Of a stretch of DNA of 64,000 nucleotides, positions 52,348 through 62,103 are shown in pieces (the stretch's first letter is position 1; the number at the start of each line of letters is the position of its first letter). The position numbers and the translations under genes were made by a program. Origin of the DNA: Sphingomonas chungangi (GTDB lineage: Bacteria > Pseudomonadota > Alphaproteobacteria > Sphingomonadales > Sphingomonadaceae). Below the pieces are notes generated by a model that was given only the letters and a program-made list of their open reading frames with translations, was not told the origin of the DNA and made no database searches. The stretch lies in the NCBI RefSeq assembly GCF_013778325.1, contig NZ_JACEIB010000001.1:186001-250000 (forward strand), given 5' to 3'.

Positions 52348-54654
52348 TCAGAATGCGCGGCTGAGCGTCGCCATCACGGCGCGCCCGCTCCCGATATAAT
52401 AAGCCGGCGCGGAACCCGCGATCGTCATGCCGTTCCGCCCGGTCGTGTCCTGCGCGTTGGTGGAGATCGCCTCTACGCCGGAGAGGACGTGCGGGTCCGT
52501 CGCGTTGATGACGTTGAGCCTGAGATCGGTGCGCCGGTGGTCGATCAGGTCGCCGAGGTGGACGCCGATCGACATGTCGAGCGTCGCATAGCCCTTGATG
52601 CTCTCGTCGTTCATGAAGGTCGCATATTGCCGGCCGACATATTTGAGCGCGAAGCTGCCGAACAGCAGCCCGTCGTCATAGGTGCCGCCCAGCCCGAGCT
52701 GCACGGTCGGTGCCGACACGGCATGCTTGCCTTTCGTGGGGAGAAAATCGCCGCCGACAGGAAGGTCGCTGTCGATCCGGGCATGGAGATATTCGCCCGA
52801 CACATAGATGCTGACGCCCTTGGCGGGGCGATAGTCCAGCTCGGCATCGACGCCATAGGAGGTCTGCGATCCGGCATTGATCGTCGTGCTGATGAGCGCC
52901 CCTCCATTGTCGATCACGGTCGCCTGCTGGCGGTTGCGGAAATGATAGTGGAAGCCGGTCAGCGAGGCCGAGAAGTCTGGTCCGATGTAGCGATAGCCCA
53001 CTTCCTCCGAGACCGAATATTCGTTCTTCAGATGGGTGGTACCGGTGCTGCTCACCCCCCCGGCGCCATCATAGACGTTGTAGAGCGTATATTCGTCCGG
53101 CGCGCGGAAGTTGGTGGTGAGGTTGGCGAAGAGCTGCTGGCGGTCGTCCAGCCGGTAGTGGACCGCCGCGCGCGGCAGGGCGGCGAAGCTGTCGAAGCGC
53201 ACGCGATCCTGCGGGCCGGGCAGATAATTGCGCCCGTCGTGGAGCAAGTCGACGCCCTTGAAGCCGACATCCACGGTCAGGCGGGGGGTCAGATCGATGC
53301 TGTCGGCAAGGAAGAAGCCCTTGGTGACGGTGCGCGTGCGCTCGTTCTCATAGGCGAGCAGGCGGCCGTCGGCGGTGCGGATCGCATCGTCCCGATAGCC
53401 CCAGGGGTCGACCGGATGGCCGTCCGGCCGGATCGGCGTGTAGGTCTGGAGCACGCGGTCGGTTCCGGTGTCGAACCACAAGCCGGCGGTGAGCCGGTTC
53501 GCGCCGGTGTCCCAGGTCAGCTTGCTGACGTTGCCGGCACGGAACTGGTCCCCGGTGAAATTGCCGAGCACCGTCGCCGCGTCCGCTCCGTTCGGCAGCG
53601 TGATCGGCTGGGTCAGTTCTTCGGTGCCCAGGAAATTGCCGGTGGCGCTCAATTGGGTGCCGTAGGGCGAGTTGCCGTAGCCGAACTGCAGATAGGTGGT
53701 GCTGTCGAGCGCCAGCCGATCGGACAGCTTCAGGTGCACCGGCGCCGAAACGTAAACGTTGCGGAACGGGCTGCGATAGAGGCGCCAGTAATTGACGTCC
53801 CCGTCCGTATAATGCCGATCGAGGTTGAAGGTGCGGCCATAGGCCTGCCAGTCGGCGAGCGTCGGGCTCGGATAGATCGAATTGTCCGCGTCGTTGAACG
53901 AGACGGCGATGCTGGCGCGATTGCCGTCGCCCCATTCGCCGAGCAGCTTGGCATCGACATGCTGGCGCGTGTCGAAGCCCGCGCCCCGCCAGTTGTCCGC
54001 GCGATTGTTCGAATAGGAGAGGAAGGCCCTGAGCCCCGTCGATCCGATCGTCCCGGTGTCGACGCGGGCAAAGACGCGGCGCTCATTGTAGGAACCGATC
54101 GAGAGATCGAGCAGGCCGCCGAACTTGGTTTTCGGATCGTCCAACGTCAGCGACAGCAGGCCGCCCGCCCCGCCGACGGTCGGGGAATCGATGTCCACGG
54201 CCCCCTGCGCCAGCGAAATCTGGCGGATATTCTCGGCATCGGCGAACTGGGCGGGATAGGCGTAGTAATAGCCGATGTCGTTCTGCGGCGCGCCTTCCAT
54301 GAGCACGCCGATCTCGTCCTGTCCCAGCCCTCGCAGCGTCAGGCTGGAGCTGGTCGAGAGCCCGTAGGGATCGCTCGAAGAGACGTTGGCGCCGGGCAGC
54401 AGGTTGACCAGCTGGAAGGCGTTGAGCGTCGCCGCCTGCTTGGTGATGAAGTCCGCCGAGATCGCGCTGACCGCCCTGGGCGCCGTCTGATCGGGCAACA
54501 ATCCCTCGGGATCGGGATGGCCGACCACCTTGATGTCGGTCGGAGCATCGTCCGCCGCCAGCGCCGGCGTGCCGAGCAGCAGGGCCAGCGCGGTGCAGGC
54601 GGTTCGCTCGATCAGGGGAATTCGTACAGCACGGGAAAACTGGGCCTTCGTCAC
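52348..54654 (-). CDS. TonB-dependent receptor, probably thiamine uptake
   Basis: A 768-residue outer-membrane receptor with a signal peptide ending near PALAADD. The plug shows FQLVNLLPGANVSSSDPYG, LTLRGLGQDEIGVLMEGAP and GAVDIDSPTVGGAGG in parts, followed by a barrel ending TLSRAF with a terminal phenylalanine. A usual TonB box is not plain; DIKVVGHPD is a possible one. It starts at a GTG (54654) with GGAG about 8 bases upstream. It is the first gene after a TPP riboswitch, so thiamine or a thiamine phosphate is the likely ligand; this rests on context, not on the sequence of the protein. Confidence 0.9.
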   Translation of the reverse strand: MTKAQFSRAVRIPLIERTACTALALLLGTPALAADDAPTDIKVVGHPDPEGLLPDQTAPRAVSAISADFITKQAATLNAFQLVNLLPGANVSSSDPYGLSTSSSLTLRGLGQDEIGVLMEGAPQNDIGYYYAYPAQFADAENIRQISLAQGAVDIDSPTVGGAGGLLSLTLDDPKTKFGGLLDLSIGSYNERRVFARVDTGTIGSTGLRAFLSYSNNRADNWRGAGFDTRQHVDAKLLGEWGDGNRASIAVSFNDADNSIYPSPTLADWQAYGRTFNLDRHYTDGDVNYWRLYRSPFRNVYVSAPVHLKLSDRLALDSTTYLQFGYGNSPYGTQLSATGNFLGTEELTQPITLPNGADAATVLGNFTGDQFRAGNVSKLTWDTGANRLTAGLWFDTGTDRVLQTYTPIRPDGHPVDPWGYRDDAIRTADGRLLAYENERTRTVTKGFFLADSIDLTPRLTVDVGFKGVDLLHDGRNYLPGPQDRVRFDSFAALPRAAVHYRLDDRQQLFANLTTNFRAPDEYTLYNVYDGAGGVSSTGTTHLKNEYSVSEEVGYRYIGPDFSASLTGFHYHFRNRQQATVIDNGGALISTTINAGSQTSYGVDAELDYRPAKGVSIYVSGEYLHARIDSDLPVGGDFLPTKGKHAVSAPTVQLGLGGTYDDGLLFGSFALKYVGRQYATFMNDESIKGYATLDMSIGVHLGDLIDHRRTDLRLNVINATDPHVLSGVEAISTNAQDTTGRNGMTIAGSAPAYYIGSGRAVMATLSRAF

Positions 54655-54694
54655 GCATCCGCTCCAATCGGAGGGACAACGGACCGGCCGCCAA

Positions 54695-54787
54695 CCCTCC
54701 CTACGCCGGTATCAACCGGATCAGGTTCAGCGGGTCGTGGGCTGCAGCCCACCTCTCAGCCGCGCGTCAGCGGCCCCCCGGGGATGG
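54695..54787 (-). ncRNA. TPP (thiamine pyrophosphate) riboswitch
   Basis: Read on the minus strand, the leader carries the thi-box blocks in order. GGGGGGCC comes first, then CTGAGAGGTGGGC near 54750-54762, ACCCGCTGAACCTGATCC near 54717-54735, and GGTTGATACCGGCGTAGGGA at 54698-54717. The match to the conserved CTGAGA and GAACCTGATC/ACC-GCG-AGGGA elements is clear. It ends about 40 bases before the receptor start, so it may act on translation or on early termination. Confidence 0.95.
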
Positions 54788-54829
54788 CGTCGCTCTAGGC
54801 GCTGATAGGCGATGTGGGAAGTATGTTTC

Positions 54830-55531
54830 TTACGCCTCCCGCTCCCCGCCCAGATTGAGCAGCAGCTGGAAGATGTTGACGAGGTTCAGGTACAGGCCGA
54901 GCGCGCTCATCACCGCGAGCTTCTCGGCCTGCTGGGTGCCGGCATAGGCGAAATATTCGGACTTCGCCCGCTGCGTGTCCCAGGCGGTGAGGCCGGTGAA
55001 GACCACCACGCCGACCAGCGACAGGATCGTCTGGATCGCGCTCGATCCGACGAACAGGTTGATCAGCGAGGTCGCGACAACACCGATCAGGCCCATCATC
55101 AGGAATGTCGACCAGCGCGACAGATCGCGGTGGGTGGTGTAGCCCCACAGGCTGACGCCCGCGAACATCGTCGCCGCCACCAGGAACATCTGCGCGATGC
55201 TGGCCCCGGTGAAGACTAGAAAGATGCTGGCCATCGACACGCCCATCACCGCGGCGAAGGCGAAGAAGGCGAGCCTGGCCGACGCCGTCGTCATCCGGTC
55301 GATCCGGAAGGTGAAGAAGAACACGAAGGCGAGCGGCGCGAACATCGCCACCCATTTCAGCGGCGTGCCGAAGATCGCCGCCACCAGCGCCGGGGTGCTC
55401 GCCACCGCGAGCGAGACGCCCGCGGTGAGCAGCAGGCCCAGCGCCATCGTGCGATAGATGCCGATCATGTGGGCACGCAGGCCCTGATCGACGTCGCCGC
55501 CGGCCAGCGGCCTCAGCTGAACGCGTTCCAT
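54830..55531 (-). CDS. Bax inhibitor-1 / YccA-family membrane protein
   Basis: A 233-residue protein with seven hydrophobic segments, of the BI-1 (UPF0005) family. Family segments include LRAHMIGIYRTMALGLLLTAGVS, GASIAQMFLVAATMFAGVSLWGYTT and AWDTQRAKSEY, read in parts, and the carboxy-terminal LGLYLNLVNIFQLLL. Bacterial members act in membrane stress, as FtsH substrates or regulators, or as calcium leak channels; the function here is not known. It begins at the ATG at 55531. A DUF465 gene ends 3 bases upstream on the same strand. Confidence 0.9.
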   Translation of the reverse strand: MERVQLRPLAGGDVDQGLRAHMIGIYRTMALGLLLTAGVSLAVASTPALVAAIFGTPLKWVAMFAPLAFVFFFTFRIDRMTTASARLAFFAFAAVMGVSMASIFLVFTGASIAQMFLVAATMFAGVSLWGYTTHRDLSRWSTFLMMGLIGVVATSLINLFVGSSAIQTILSLVGVVVFTGLTAWDTQRAKSEYFAYAGTQQAEKLAVMSALGLYLNLVNIFQLLLNLGGEREA

Positions 55532-55534
55532 GGC

Positions 55535-55771
55535 TCAGGCCTCCTTCGCGCGGGGCGCGGGCGTGCGCAGCCTGGCCAGCAGGCGGCGCGCGGCGCGGCC
55601 GAACTCGGCCGCGTCCGGCACATGGCGGACGAGCTGGTCCTTGGTGGCCAGCCGGAGCTTCTTCAGCCGCCGGAGCCGCATATGGTCGGGCAGGCGTGCG
55701 CCAAGCTCGCGACGGATCTCGCGATTGAGCTGGCGGTGGGTGGCGATCAGGCGCTCGACGAGAGCATTCAT
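55535..55771 (-). CDS. YdcH-family small protein (DUF465)
   Basis: A 78-residue helical protein of the YdcH/DUF465 type, recognised by LIATHRQLNREIRREL followed by a basic RLRRLKKLRLATKDQLVRH stretch. The family has unknown function. The ATG at 55771 has GGAGG 8 bases upstream and begins the helical domain. It lies just upstream of the BI-1 gene on the same strand and may share its transcript. Confidence 0.75.
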   Translation of the reverse strand: MNALVERLIATHRQLNREIRRELGARLPDHMRLRRLKKLRLATKDQLVRHVPDAAEFGRAARRLLARLRTPAPRAKEA

Positions 55772-56029
55772 TGTCTTTCCTCCATCGAAATGACTTCGAT
55801 CGAGGTGTCGGTGAAGGTGAAGGCCAAAGGTCCGAACCGGCACCGAGCACGCTCGATGCGGTCCGACATCACGGGGCTTGGGTAAGCCGCCGCCAGAGGG
55901 GCCCGGTCCGCAGAAACTCTTCTAGGCGGAGCAAGCTGAACGGGGGATGAGCGCCCGGCGAAGCGGTTTTCGCTTGGAAAAGCGCGATCGAGGAGGCAAC
56001 AGCCGGCCTGCGTTCGAGAGGATGATCCG

Positions 56030-56527
56030 GTGACCACGACCATCGACAGCGCCGAATTCCGCCGCATCCTCGGCCACTATCCGACCGGCGTCTGCGCGGT
56101 GACCGCGATCCACGAGGATCGGCCGATCGGCATGGTGGTCGGCTCCTTCACCTCGGTGTCGCTCGATCCGCCGCTGGTCGCATTCTTTCCCGATCGCAAA
56201 TCGGGCAGCTGGCCGAAGATCGCGGCGGCGGGGCGCTTCTGCGTCAACGTGCTGGCCGGGCACCAGCTCGACGTGTGCCGTGCGCTCGCGTCGAAGGCGG
56301 ACGACAAGTTCGCCGCTGTCCCCCACCGATTCTCGGGCGCGGGGCTGCCGATCATCGAGGGTGTGGTCGCCTGGATCGATTGCGATCTCCATGCCGTCCA
56401 CGAGGCCGGGGATCATTTCATCGCGATTGGTCAGGTCCATTCGCTCGCGATCGAGCATCCGCACAGCCCGCTGCTGTTCTTCCAGGGCGGCTACGGCTCT
56501 TTCGCGCCGTTCTCCGAAGGCGGCTGA
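56030..56527 (+). CDS. Flavin reductase family protein (FMN-binding)
   Basis: A 165-residue flavin reductase-like domain protein. Family segments are HYPTGVCAVTA, GMVVGSFTSVSLDPPLVAFFP, FCVNVLAGHQ and PLLFFQGGYGSF. Such proteins are the NAD(P)H:FMN partners of two-component monooxygenases, or act alone. No oxygenase gene is adjacent. The start is a GTG at 56030 with GAGAGG about 8 bases upstream. Confidence 0.88.
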   Translation: MTTTIDSAEFRRILGHYPTGVCAVTAIHEDRPIGMVVGSFTSVSLDPPLVAFFPDRKSGSWPKIAAAGRFCVNVLAGHQLDVCRALASKADDKFAAVPHRFSGAGLPIIEGVVAWIDCDLHAVHEAGDHFIAIGQVHSLAIEHPHSPLLFFQGGYGSFAPFSEGG

Positions 56528-56565
56528 ATTTCGCCGGGGCAGTGAGCGGCGCCGGTCGCTCCGGG

Positions 56566-58005
56566 TCAGCCGATATCCATGCAGAGATATTTGATCTCGA
56601 GATAATCCTCGATGCCGTGACGCGAGCCCTCGCGGCCGAGGCCCGAGAGCTTCACTCCGCCGAACGGCGCCACCTCGGTGGAGATGATGCCGGTGTTGAT
56701 GCCGATGATGCCGCTCTCGATCGCCTCCGCCACGCGCCACACCAGCCCGAGATTCTGGGCATAGAAGTAAGCGGCGAGGCCGAACTCGCTGTCGTTGGCG
56801 AGCGCGATCGCCTCGGCCTCGGTCTCGAACTTCACGATCGGCGCGACCGGGCCGAACGTCTCTTCCTTCAGGATGATCATGCCGGGCTTCACCCCGGTCA
56901 GCACCGTCGGCTGGAAGAAGCGCCCGCCGAGCGGCTTGCCGCCCGCCAGCACCGCGCCGCCCTTGGCGAGCACGTCGTCGACATGCTCCTGCGCCTTGGC
57001 GACCGCCGCCTCGTCGATCAGCGGGCCGATCTGGGTGCCCTCCTCCTCGCCCTTGCCGACCTTGAGCCTGCCCACCGCCTCGACCAGCTTCGCGACGAAG
57101 GCGTCGTGGATGCCGGACTGCACGTAGAGCCGGTTGGCGCAGACGCAGGTCTGGCCGGCGTTGCGGTATTTCGACGCGATCGCGCCCGCCACCGCCGCAT
57201 CGACATCGGCATCGTCGAACACCAGGAACGGCGCGTTGCCGCCGAGCTCCAGGCTCAGTTTCTTGATCGTCGGCGCGCTCTGCTCGTAGAGTTTCGCGCC
57301 GATCTCGGTCGATCCGGTGAAGGTCAGCTTGCGGACCACCGGGCTTGCCGTCCACGTCTCGCCGATCGCCGCCGCACTGCCCGTGACGACGTTGATCAGC
57401 CCCTTGGGGATGCCCGCTTCCTCCGCCAGCACGGCGAGCGCCAGCGCGGTGAACGGCGTCTGACTCGCGGGCTTGAGCACCGTCGCGCAGCCCGCCGCCA
57501 GCGCCGGCCCGAGCTTGCGGGTGATCATCGCCGCCGGGAAGTTCCACGGCGTGATCGCCGCGACCACGCCGATCGGCTGCTTGAGTACGACGATGCGCGC
57601 GTTCGCGAGATGGCCGGGGATCACCTCGCCATAGACGCGCTTGGCCTCCTCGGCGAACCATTCGATGAAGCTCGCGGCATAGGCGATCTCGCCCTTGGCC
57701 TCGGCGAGCGGCTTGCCCTGCTCGCGGGTTAGGATGCGTGCCAGCGGTTCCTGGTGCGCCATGATGAGGTCGTACCAGCGGCGCAGGATATTGGCGCGCT
57801 CCTTGGCGGTGAGCGCCGCCCAGGCCGGCATCGCGCGCTCGGCCGCGTCGATCGCCGCCTGCGCCTCGGCCGCGCCGAGCTTCGGCACGCGGCCGATGAC
57901 CTCGCCTGTCGCTGGATTGTCGACGTCGATCCAGGCGTCGGCCGTCTCTATCCAGCGCCCGTCGATAAGGCAGGCTTCACGGAACAGGCGGGCTTCATCC
58001 GGCAT
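56566..58005 (-). CDS. gabD: NAD(P)-dependent succinate-semialdehyde dehydrogenase
   Basis: A 479-residue aldehyde dehydrogenase. The cofactor loop FTGSTEIGAKL, the general base in SLELGGNAPF, and the nucleophile in NAGQTCVCANR (two-cysteine form of GabD) are present. The end segment GLGREGSRHGIEDYLEIKYLC is typical of GabD, and the size agrees. It oxidises succinate semialdehyde to succinate, and may accept glutarate semialdehyde. It stands alone, and its promoter should lie within 58006-58141. Confidence 0.92.
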   Translation of the reverse strand: MPDEARLFREACLIDGRWIETADAWIDVDNPATGEVIGRVPKLGAAEAQAAIDAAERAMPAWAALTAKERANILRRWYDLIMAHQEPLARILTREQGKPLAEAKGEIAYAASFIEWFAEEAKRVYGEVIPGHLANARIVVLKQPIGVVAAITPWNFPAAMITRKLGPALAAGCATVLKPASQTPFTALALAVLAEEAGIPKGLINVVTGSAAAIGETWTASPVVRKLTFTGSTEIGAKLYEQSAPTIKKLSLELGGNAPFLVFDDADVDAAVAGAIASKYRNAGQTCVCANRLYVQSGIHDAFVAKLVEAVGRLKVGKGEEEGTQIGPLIDEAAVAKAQEHVDDVLAKGGAVLAGGKPLGGRFFQPTVLTGVKPGMIILKEETFGPVAPIVKFETEAEAIALANDSEFGLAAYFYAQNLGLVWRVAEAIESGIIGINTGIISTEVAPFGGVKLSGLGREGSRHGIEDYLEIKYLCMDIG

Positions 58006-58141
58006 GTGTCGATCCTCGCGGTCAGCGCTCCGCCGATCGCTTAGACATGGGATCGGATCATCGCAACCGCCCGCCGCCGCGCCGGCGAGATCGGCGCCAA
58101 TACGGCCACGCCGAGGAACGGCCGGCTCCGCAAGGTCGCCG

Positions 58142-58930
58142 CTACTGTGCCCTATTGTCCGATTTGAACTTGGAAAGCGCCTCCAACACCTGCTGAACCA
58201 GATGGGGCGAACAGATCAGCAGATCGGGCAGGTAGGGATTTTCGGCATTGTAGGCGAGCGGAGAGCCATCGGCGCGGCTGACGTGCAGGCCGGCGGCCTT
58301 GGCGACGGCGGCGGGTGCGCAATTGTCCCACTCATATTGACCGCCGGTATGGAGATATATGTCGGCGTCGCCCTGCACGACGGCCATCGCCTTGGCCCCC
58401 GCAGAGCCCATAGGCACCAGCTCGGCGTCAAGCGCCTCGGCAACGGCGACGGCCTCGGCAGCGGGACGGGAGCGGCTGATCGTCATCCGGAGCTTGCGCG
58501 GCGGCTGTGTCGGTGCAGGTTTTGTCCCGGTGCACAGGGTGACGCCCTGGCCCGGCAGCGCCACCGCGCTCGGCCCCGGCTTGCCGTCGATCGAGAGGGC
58601 GACATGCACCGCCCAGTCGGTACGCCCCTCGCCATATTCGCGCGTGCCGTCGAGCGGATCCACGATCCACACCCGGCTGGCGGAGAGGCGCGCCGCCGAA
58701 TCCTTCTCCTCCTCGGAGAGCACGGCGTCGTCGGGGCGATGCGTCTTCAGCGCCTCCATGATGAAGGCGTTGGCCAACCGGTCGCCGGCCTTGCCGAGCG
58801 CCTTGCCTTCGAACAGGCCCGATCCCTGCAGGATCAGCAGCAGCTCGCCGACCTTCTCGGCGATGCGGCGCGCAAGCTGCACGTCGGTCAGCGGCGCGTC
58901 GGACGGGGCAGGAGAGGTCGTTTCGTTCAT
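58142..58930 (-). CDS. cysQ: 3'(2'),5'-bisphosphate nucleotidase
   Basis: A 262-residue inositol-monophosphatase-fold phosphatase that removes the 3'-phosphate of PAP, the by-product of sulfate activation and use. Metal-binding segments are [19 protein letters not shown] (the DPxDGT motif) and [14 protein letters not shown]. It is the third gene of the cysD-cysNC-cysQ operon, with the ATG at 58930 overlapping the cysNC stop (ATGA). Confidence 0.92.
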   Translation of the reverse strand: MNETTSPAPSDAPLTDVQLARRIAEKVGELLLILQGSGLFEGKALGKAGDRLANAFIMEALKTHRPDDAVLSEEEKDSAARLSASRVWIVDPLDGTREYGEGRTDWAVHVALSIDGKPGPSAVALPGQGVTLCTGTKPAPTQPPRKLRMTISRSRPAAEAVAVAEALDAELVPMGSAGAKAMAVVQGDADIYLHTGGQYEWDNCAPAAVAKAAGLHVSRADGSPLAYNAENPYLPDLLICSPHLVQQVLEALSKFKSDNRAQ

Positions 58931-60834
58931 GGGATCAGCTGCGCGACGATCAGGTCCGCCGCCTCGTCGGGTGTCAGCGCCGTCGTATCGATACGGATCT
59001 CGGGGCTTTCGGGCGCCTCGTAGGGGCTGTCGATGCCGGTGAAGTTCTTGAGCTGACCACTCCGCGCCTTCCTGTAGAGGCCCTTCACGTCGCGCGCCTC
59101 GGCCTCGGCCAGCGGCGTGTCGATATGCACCTCGATGAACTCGCCCGGCGCCATCATGGAGCGCACCATATCCCTTTCGGAGCGGAAGGGCGAGATGAAG
59201 GCGGTGATCACGATCAGCCCGGCATCGGTCATCAGCTTCGCCACCTCGCCGACGCGCCGGATATTCTCGATCCGATCGGCATCGGTGAAGCCCAGATCCT
59301 TGTTGAGCCCGTGGCGGACATTGTCGCCATCGAGCAGGAAGGTGTGGCGGTTCATCCGCGCCAGCTTCTTCTCGACGAGATTGGCGATGGTCGACTTGCC
59401 GGCGCCCGACAGGCCGGTGAACCACAAAACGGCCGGTTTCTGGTTCTTGATCCCGGCATGATGCTCTCGGCCAACATCGGTCGCCTGCCAGTGGACGTTC
59501 TGCGAGCGGCGCAGCGCGAAGTGCAGCATGCCCGCCGCGACGGTGGCGTTGCTGATCTTGTCGATCAGGATGAAGCCGCCGAGCGCGTGGTTCTGCTCGT
59601 AGGGTTCGAATACGATGTTGCGATCGGTGGCGAGGTTGGCGACGCCGATCGCGTTCAGCTCCAGCGTCTTCGCCGCCAGATGCTCCATCGTGTTGACGTT
59701 GACCTGGTATTTCGGCTGCTGGACGGTCGCGGTGACGGTCTGCGTGCCGATCTTGAGCCAGTAGGGCCGGCCAGGCAGCATCTCCTCGTCGGCCATCCAG
59801 ACGATCGTCGCTTCGAACTGGTCGGCGGCCTGCGGGGGATTGTCGGCGAGCGCGATCACGTCGCCACGCGAGCAATCGATCTCGTCGGCGAAGGTGAGGG
59901 TGACCGATTGGCCGGCGATCGCCTGCTCCAGATCGCCCGCCAGCGTCACGATGCGCGTCACCGTCGAGGTCTTGCCGGAGGGCAGCACGCGGATCGCGTC
60001 GCCGGGCTTCACCGTGCCCGCGGCGATCAGGCCCGAAAAGCCCCGGAAATCGAGATTGGGGCGGTTGACCCACTGGACGGGCATGCGGAAGGGCTTGGCC
60101 TGATCGGAGACCTGATCGAGCTCGACCGTCTCGAGATGCTCCATCAGGGCCGGGCCGGTGTACCAGGGCGTGTTGGCGCTGGGGCCGGTGATGTTGTCGC
60201 CCTTGAAGCCGGAGATCGGCATGGCGACGAAATCGGCGATGCCGATAGATTGCGCGAAGGCGCGATAGTCGGCGACGATCTCGTCGAACCGCGCGTGCGA
60301 ATAATCGACCAGATCCATCTTGTTGACGGCCAGCACGATGTTCCGGATGCCGATCAGGTGGGCGAGGTAGCTGTGCCGCCGGGTCTGGGTGAGCACGCCC
60401 TTGCGCGCGTCGATCAGGATCACGGCGAGATCGGCGGTCGACGCGCCTGTCACCATGTTGCGGGTGTATTGCTCGTGGCCGGGCGTGTCGGCGACGATGA
60501 ACTTGCGCTTCTCGGTGCCGAAGAAGCGATAGGCGACGTCGATGGTGATCCCCTGTTCGCGCTCGGCGGCGAGGCCGTCGACCAGCAACGCGAAGTCGAT
60601 CTCCTGGCCCTGCGTGCCGACGCGTTTCGAATCAGCCTCCAGCGCCGCCAGCTGGTCCTCGAAGATCATCTTCGAATCGTAGAGCAGCCGCCCGATCAGC
60701 GTCGACTTGCCGTCGTCCACCGATCCGCAGGTGATGAAGCGCAGCAGCGTCTTGTGCTGGTGCTTGGCGAGATACGCGTCGATGTCCTCGGCGATGAGGC
60801 TTTCGACCTGATAAATCGGCTCCTTCGTCGTCAT
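58927..60834 (-). CDS. cysNC: Bifunctional sulfate adenylyltransferase subunit 1 / adenylylsulfate kinase
   Basis: A 635-residue fusion. The amino-terminal CysN GTPase (about 1-435) shows GSVDDGKST, the switch [27 protein letters not shown] and NKMDLVDYS. The carboxy-terminal CysC kinase (about 450-635) shows [20 protein letters not shown] and FISPFRSER. It makes APS with CysD and then phosphorylates it to PAPS. The order CysN-CysC is the NodQ-type fusion. The ATG shares a base with the cysD stop (TGATG). Confidence 0.95.
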   Translation of the reverse strand: MTTKEPIYQVESLIAEDIDAYLAKHQHKTLLRFITCGSVDDGKSTLIGRLLYDSKMIFEDQLAALEADSKRVGTQGQEIDFALLVDGLAAEREQGITIDVAYRFFGTEKRKFIVADTPGHEQYTRNMVTGASTADLAVILIDARKGVLTQTRRHSYLAHLIGIRNIVLAVNKMDLVDYSHARFDEIVADYRAFAQSIGIADFVAMPISGFKGDNITGPSANTPWYTGPALMEHLETVELDQVSDQAKPFRMPVQWVNRPNLDFRGFSGLIAAGTVKPGDAIRVLPSGKTSTVTRIVTLAGDLEQAIAGQSVTLTFADEIDCSRGDVIALADNPPQAADQFEATIVWMADEEMLPGRPYWLKIGTQTVTATVQQPKYQVNVNTMEHLAAKTLELNAIGVANLATDRNIVFEPYEQNHALGGFILIDKISNATVAAGMLHFALRRSQNVHWQATDVGREHHAGIKNQKPAVLWFTGLSGAGKSTIANLVEKKLARMNRHTFLLDGDNVRHGLNKDLGFTDADRIENIRRVGEVAKLMTDAGLIVITAFISPFRSERDMVRSMMAPGEFIEVHIDTPLAEAEARDVKGLYRKARSGQLKNFTGIDSPYEAPESPEIRIDTTALTPDEAADLIVAQLIP

Positions 60835-61739
60835 CAGAAATAGCCCTGCTGCTTCTTCACTTCCATGCCGGCGCCGCCGGCATCCTTGTCGATCGCGCGG
60901 CCCTGCCGCTCCGATGTCGTGGTGAGGAGCGTCTCTTGGATCACCTCGCTCAGCGTCGAGGCCGTGCTTTCCACCGCGCCGGTCAGCGGATAGCAGCCGA
61001 GCGTACGGAAGCGGATCGAGCGTTCCACCGGCACCTCGCCCGGCTTCAGCGGGAAGCGGTCGTCGTCGACCATCAGGAGCATGCCGTCGCGTTCTACCGT
61101 GGGCCGGGGGGCCGCGAAGTAGAGCGGCACGATCGGCACGTCGTTGAGCTGGATGTACTGCCAGATGTCGAGCTCGGTCCAGTTGCTGATCGGGAACACC
61201 CGGATGCTCTCGCCCTTCGTCTTCCTGGCGTTGTACAGATTCCAGATCTCCGGCCGCTGGTTCTTGGGGTCCCAGCCGTGAGACGCCGTGCGGAAGGAGA
61301 AGATGCGCTCCTTCGCCCGGCTCTTCTCCTCGTCGCGGCGTGCCCCGCCGAACGCCGCGTCGAAGCCGTGGAGGTCGAGCGCCTGTTTCAGCCCCTCGGT
61401 CTTCCACATGTCGGTGTGGAGCGCGCCGTGGTCGAACGGGTTGATGCCGCGGGCCCTGGCTTCGGGGTTTTGGTAGACCAGCAGTTCCATGCCGCTCTCG
61501 CGCGCCATGCGATCCCGCAGTTCGTACATCGCCTGGAATTTCCACGTCGTGTCGACGTGCAGCAGCGGGAAGGGCGGCGGCGAGGGGTAGAAGGCCTTGC
61601 GTGCCAGGTGCAGCATCACCGCCGAATCCTTGCCGACGCTGTAGAGCATCACCGGCTTCTCGGCTTCCGCCACCACTTCCCGCATGATGTGGATCGACTC
61701 TGCCTCGAGCCGTTCCAAATGGGTCAATGTGCTCGTCAC
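60834..61739 (-). CDS. cysD: Sulfate adenylyltransferase subunit 2
   Basis: A 301-residue PAPS reductase/ATP sulfurylase-fold protein. The PP-loop [44 protein letters not shown] and the closing [22 protein letters not shown], read in parts, are as in E. coli CysD, and so is the length. Together with CysN it adenylylates sulfate. The start is the GTG at 61739. The preceding region holds a perfect palindrome that may bind a regulator. Confidence 0.94.
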   Translation of the reverse strand: MTSTLTHLERLEAESIHIMREVVAEAEKPVMLYSVGKDSAVMLHLARKAFYPSPPPFPLLHVDTTWKFQAMYELRDRMARESGMELLVYQNPEARARGINPFDHGALHTDMWKTEGLKQALDLHGFDAAFGGARRDEEKSRAKERIFSFRTASHGWDPKNQRPEIWNLYNARKTKGESIRVFPISNWTELDIWQYIQLNDVPIVPLYFAAPRPTVERDGMLLMVDDDRFPLKPGEVPVERSIRFRTLGCYPLTGAVESTASTLSEVIQETLLTTTSERQGRAIDKDAGGAGMEVKKQQGYF

Positions 61740-62103
61740 GTCTCTTCCATTCGCTGCCCCACCCTCCGCAGGATGGGCGGCTCTCAATGTATGGAGCGCG
61801 AGGCTGCCGGCACAGGGCAGAATAACTTGTGCCGAGCAAACCTGGTTTGCAGGGAATATCCTATCCCATGGCAGGTGCGGGCGGCCATGCCGATCGACCG
61901 GTCGGGACCGTCGGATCGGATCGGCAAGCGTCCTGGCCTGCGGGCGAGACCGGATGTCGAACGAGGGGCGTGAGGGATCGACTCGGCGCTCCGGCGCGCA
62001 CCGGCGGTGCTCCTCCGCCATTTCCGGTTTCGCCGGCCGTTCGGCTCGGTTAGAGCCGGGCCGTGCCGCCCGGCATTCGACCGCAGATCCACGGAGAGAC
62101 TTC
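61740..62103. promoter_or_regulatory. Divergent control region of cysDNCQ and the formaldehyde operon
   Basis: This stretch of 364 bases between divergent operons has no gene that I can support. A perfect 15-base palindrome GCAAACCTGGTTTGC lies at 61836-61850, followed by the partly symmetric GGGAATATCCTATCCC at 61852-61867. Both are about 100-130 bases upstream of the cysD start, and are in a locally AT-richer stretch. They are candidate operators for a CysB-like or other regulator. GGAGAGA lies just before the ATG at 62104. Confidence 0.55.

Noticed and set aside
52489-54798. Long plus-strand open frame of about 770 codons opposite the second TonB receptor
   Set aside because: Antisense shadow of the receptor gene; it also crosses the TPP riboswitch.
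55768-55868. Possible 33-codon leader peptide whose stop overlaps the DUF465 start
   Set aside because: No ribosome site and no recognisable sequence; the overlap may be chance in this non-coding stretch.
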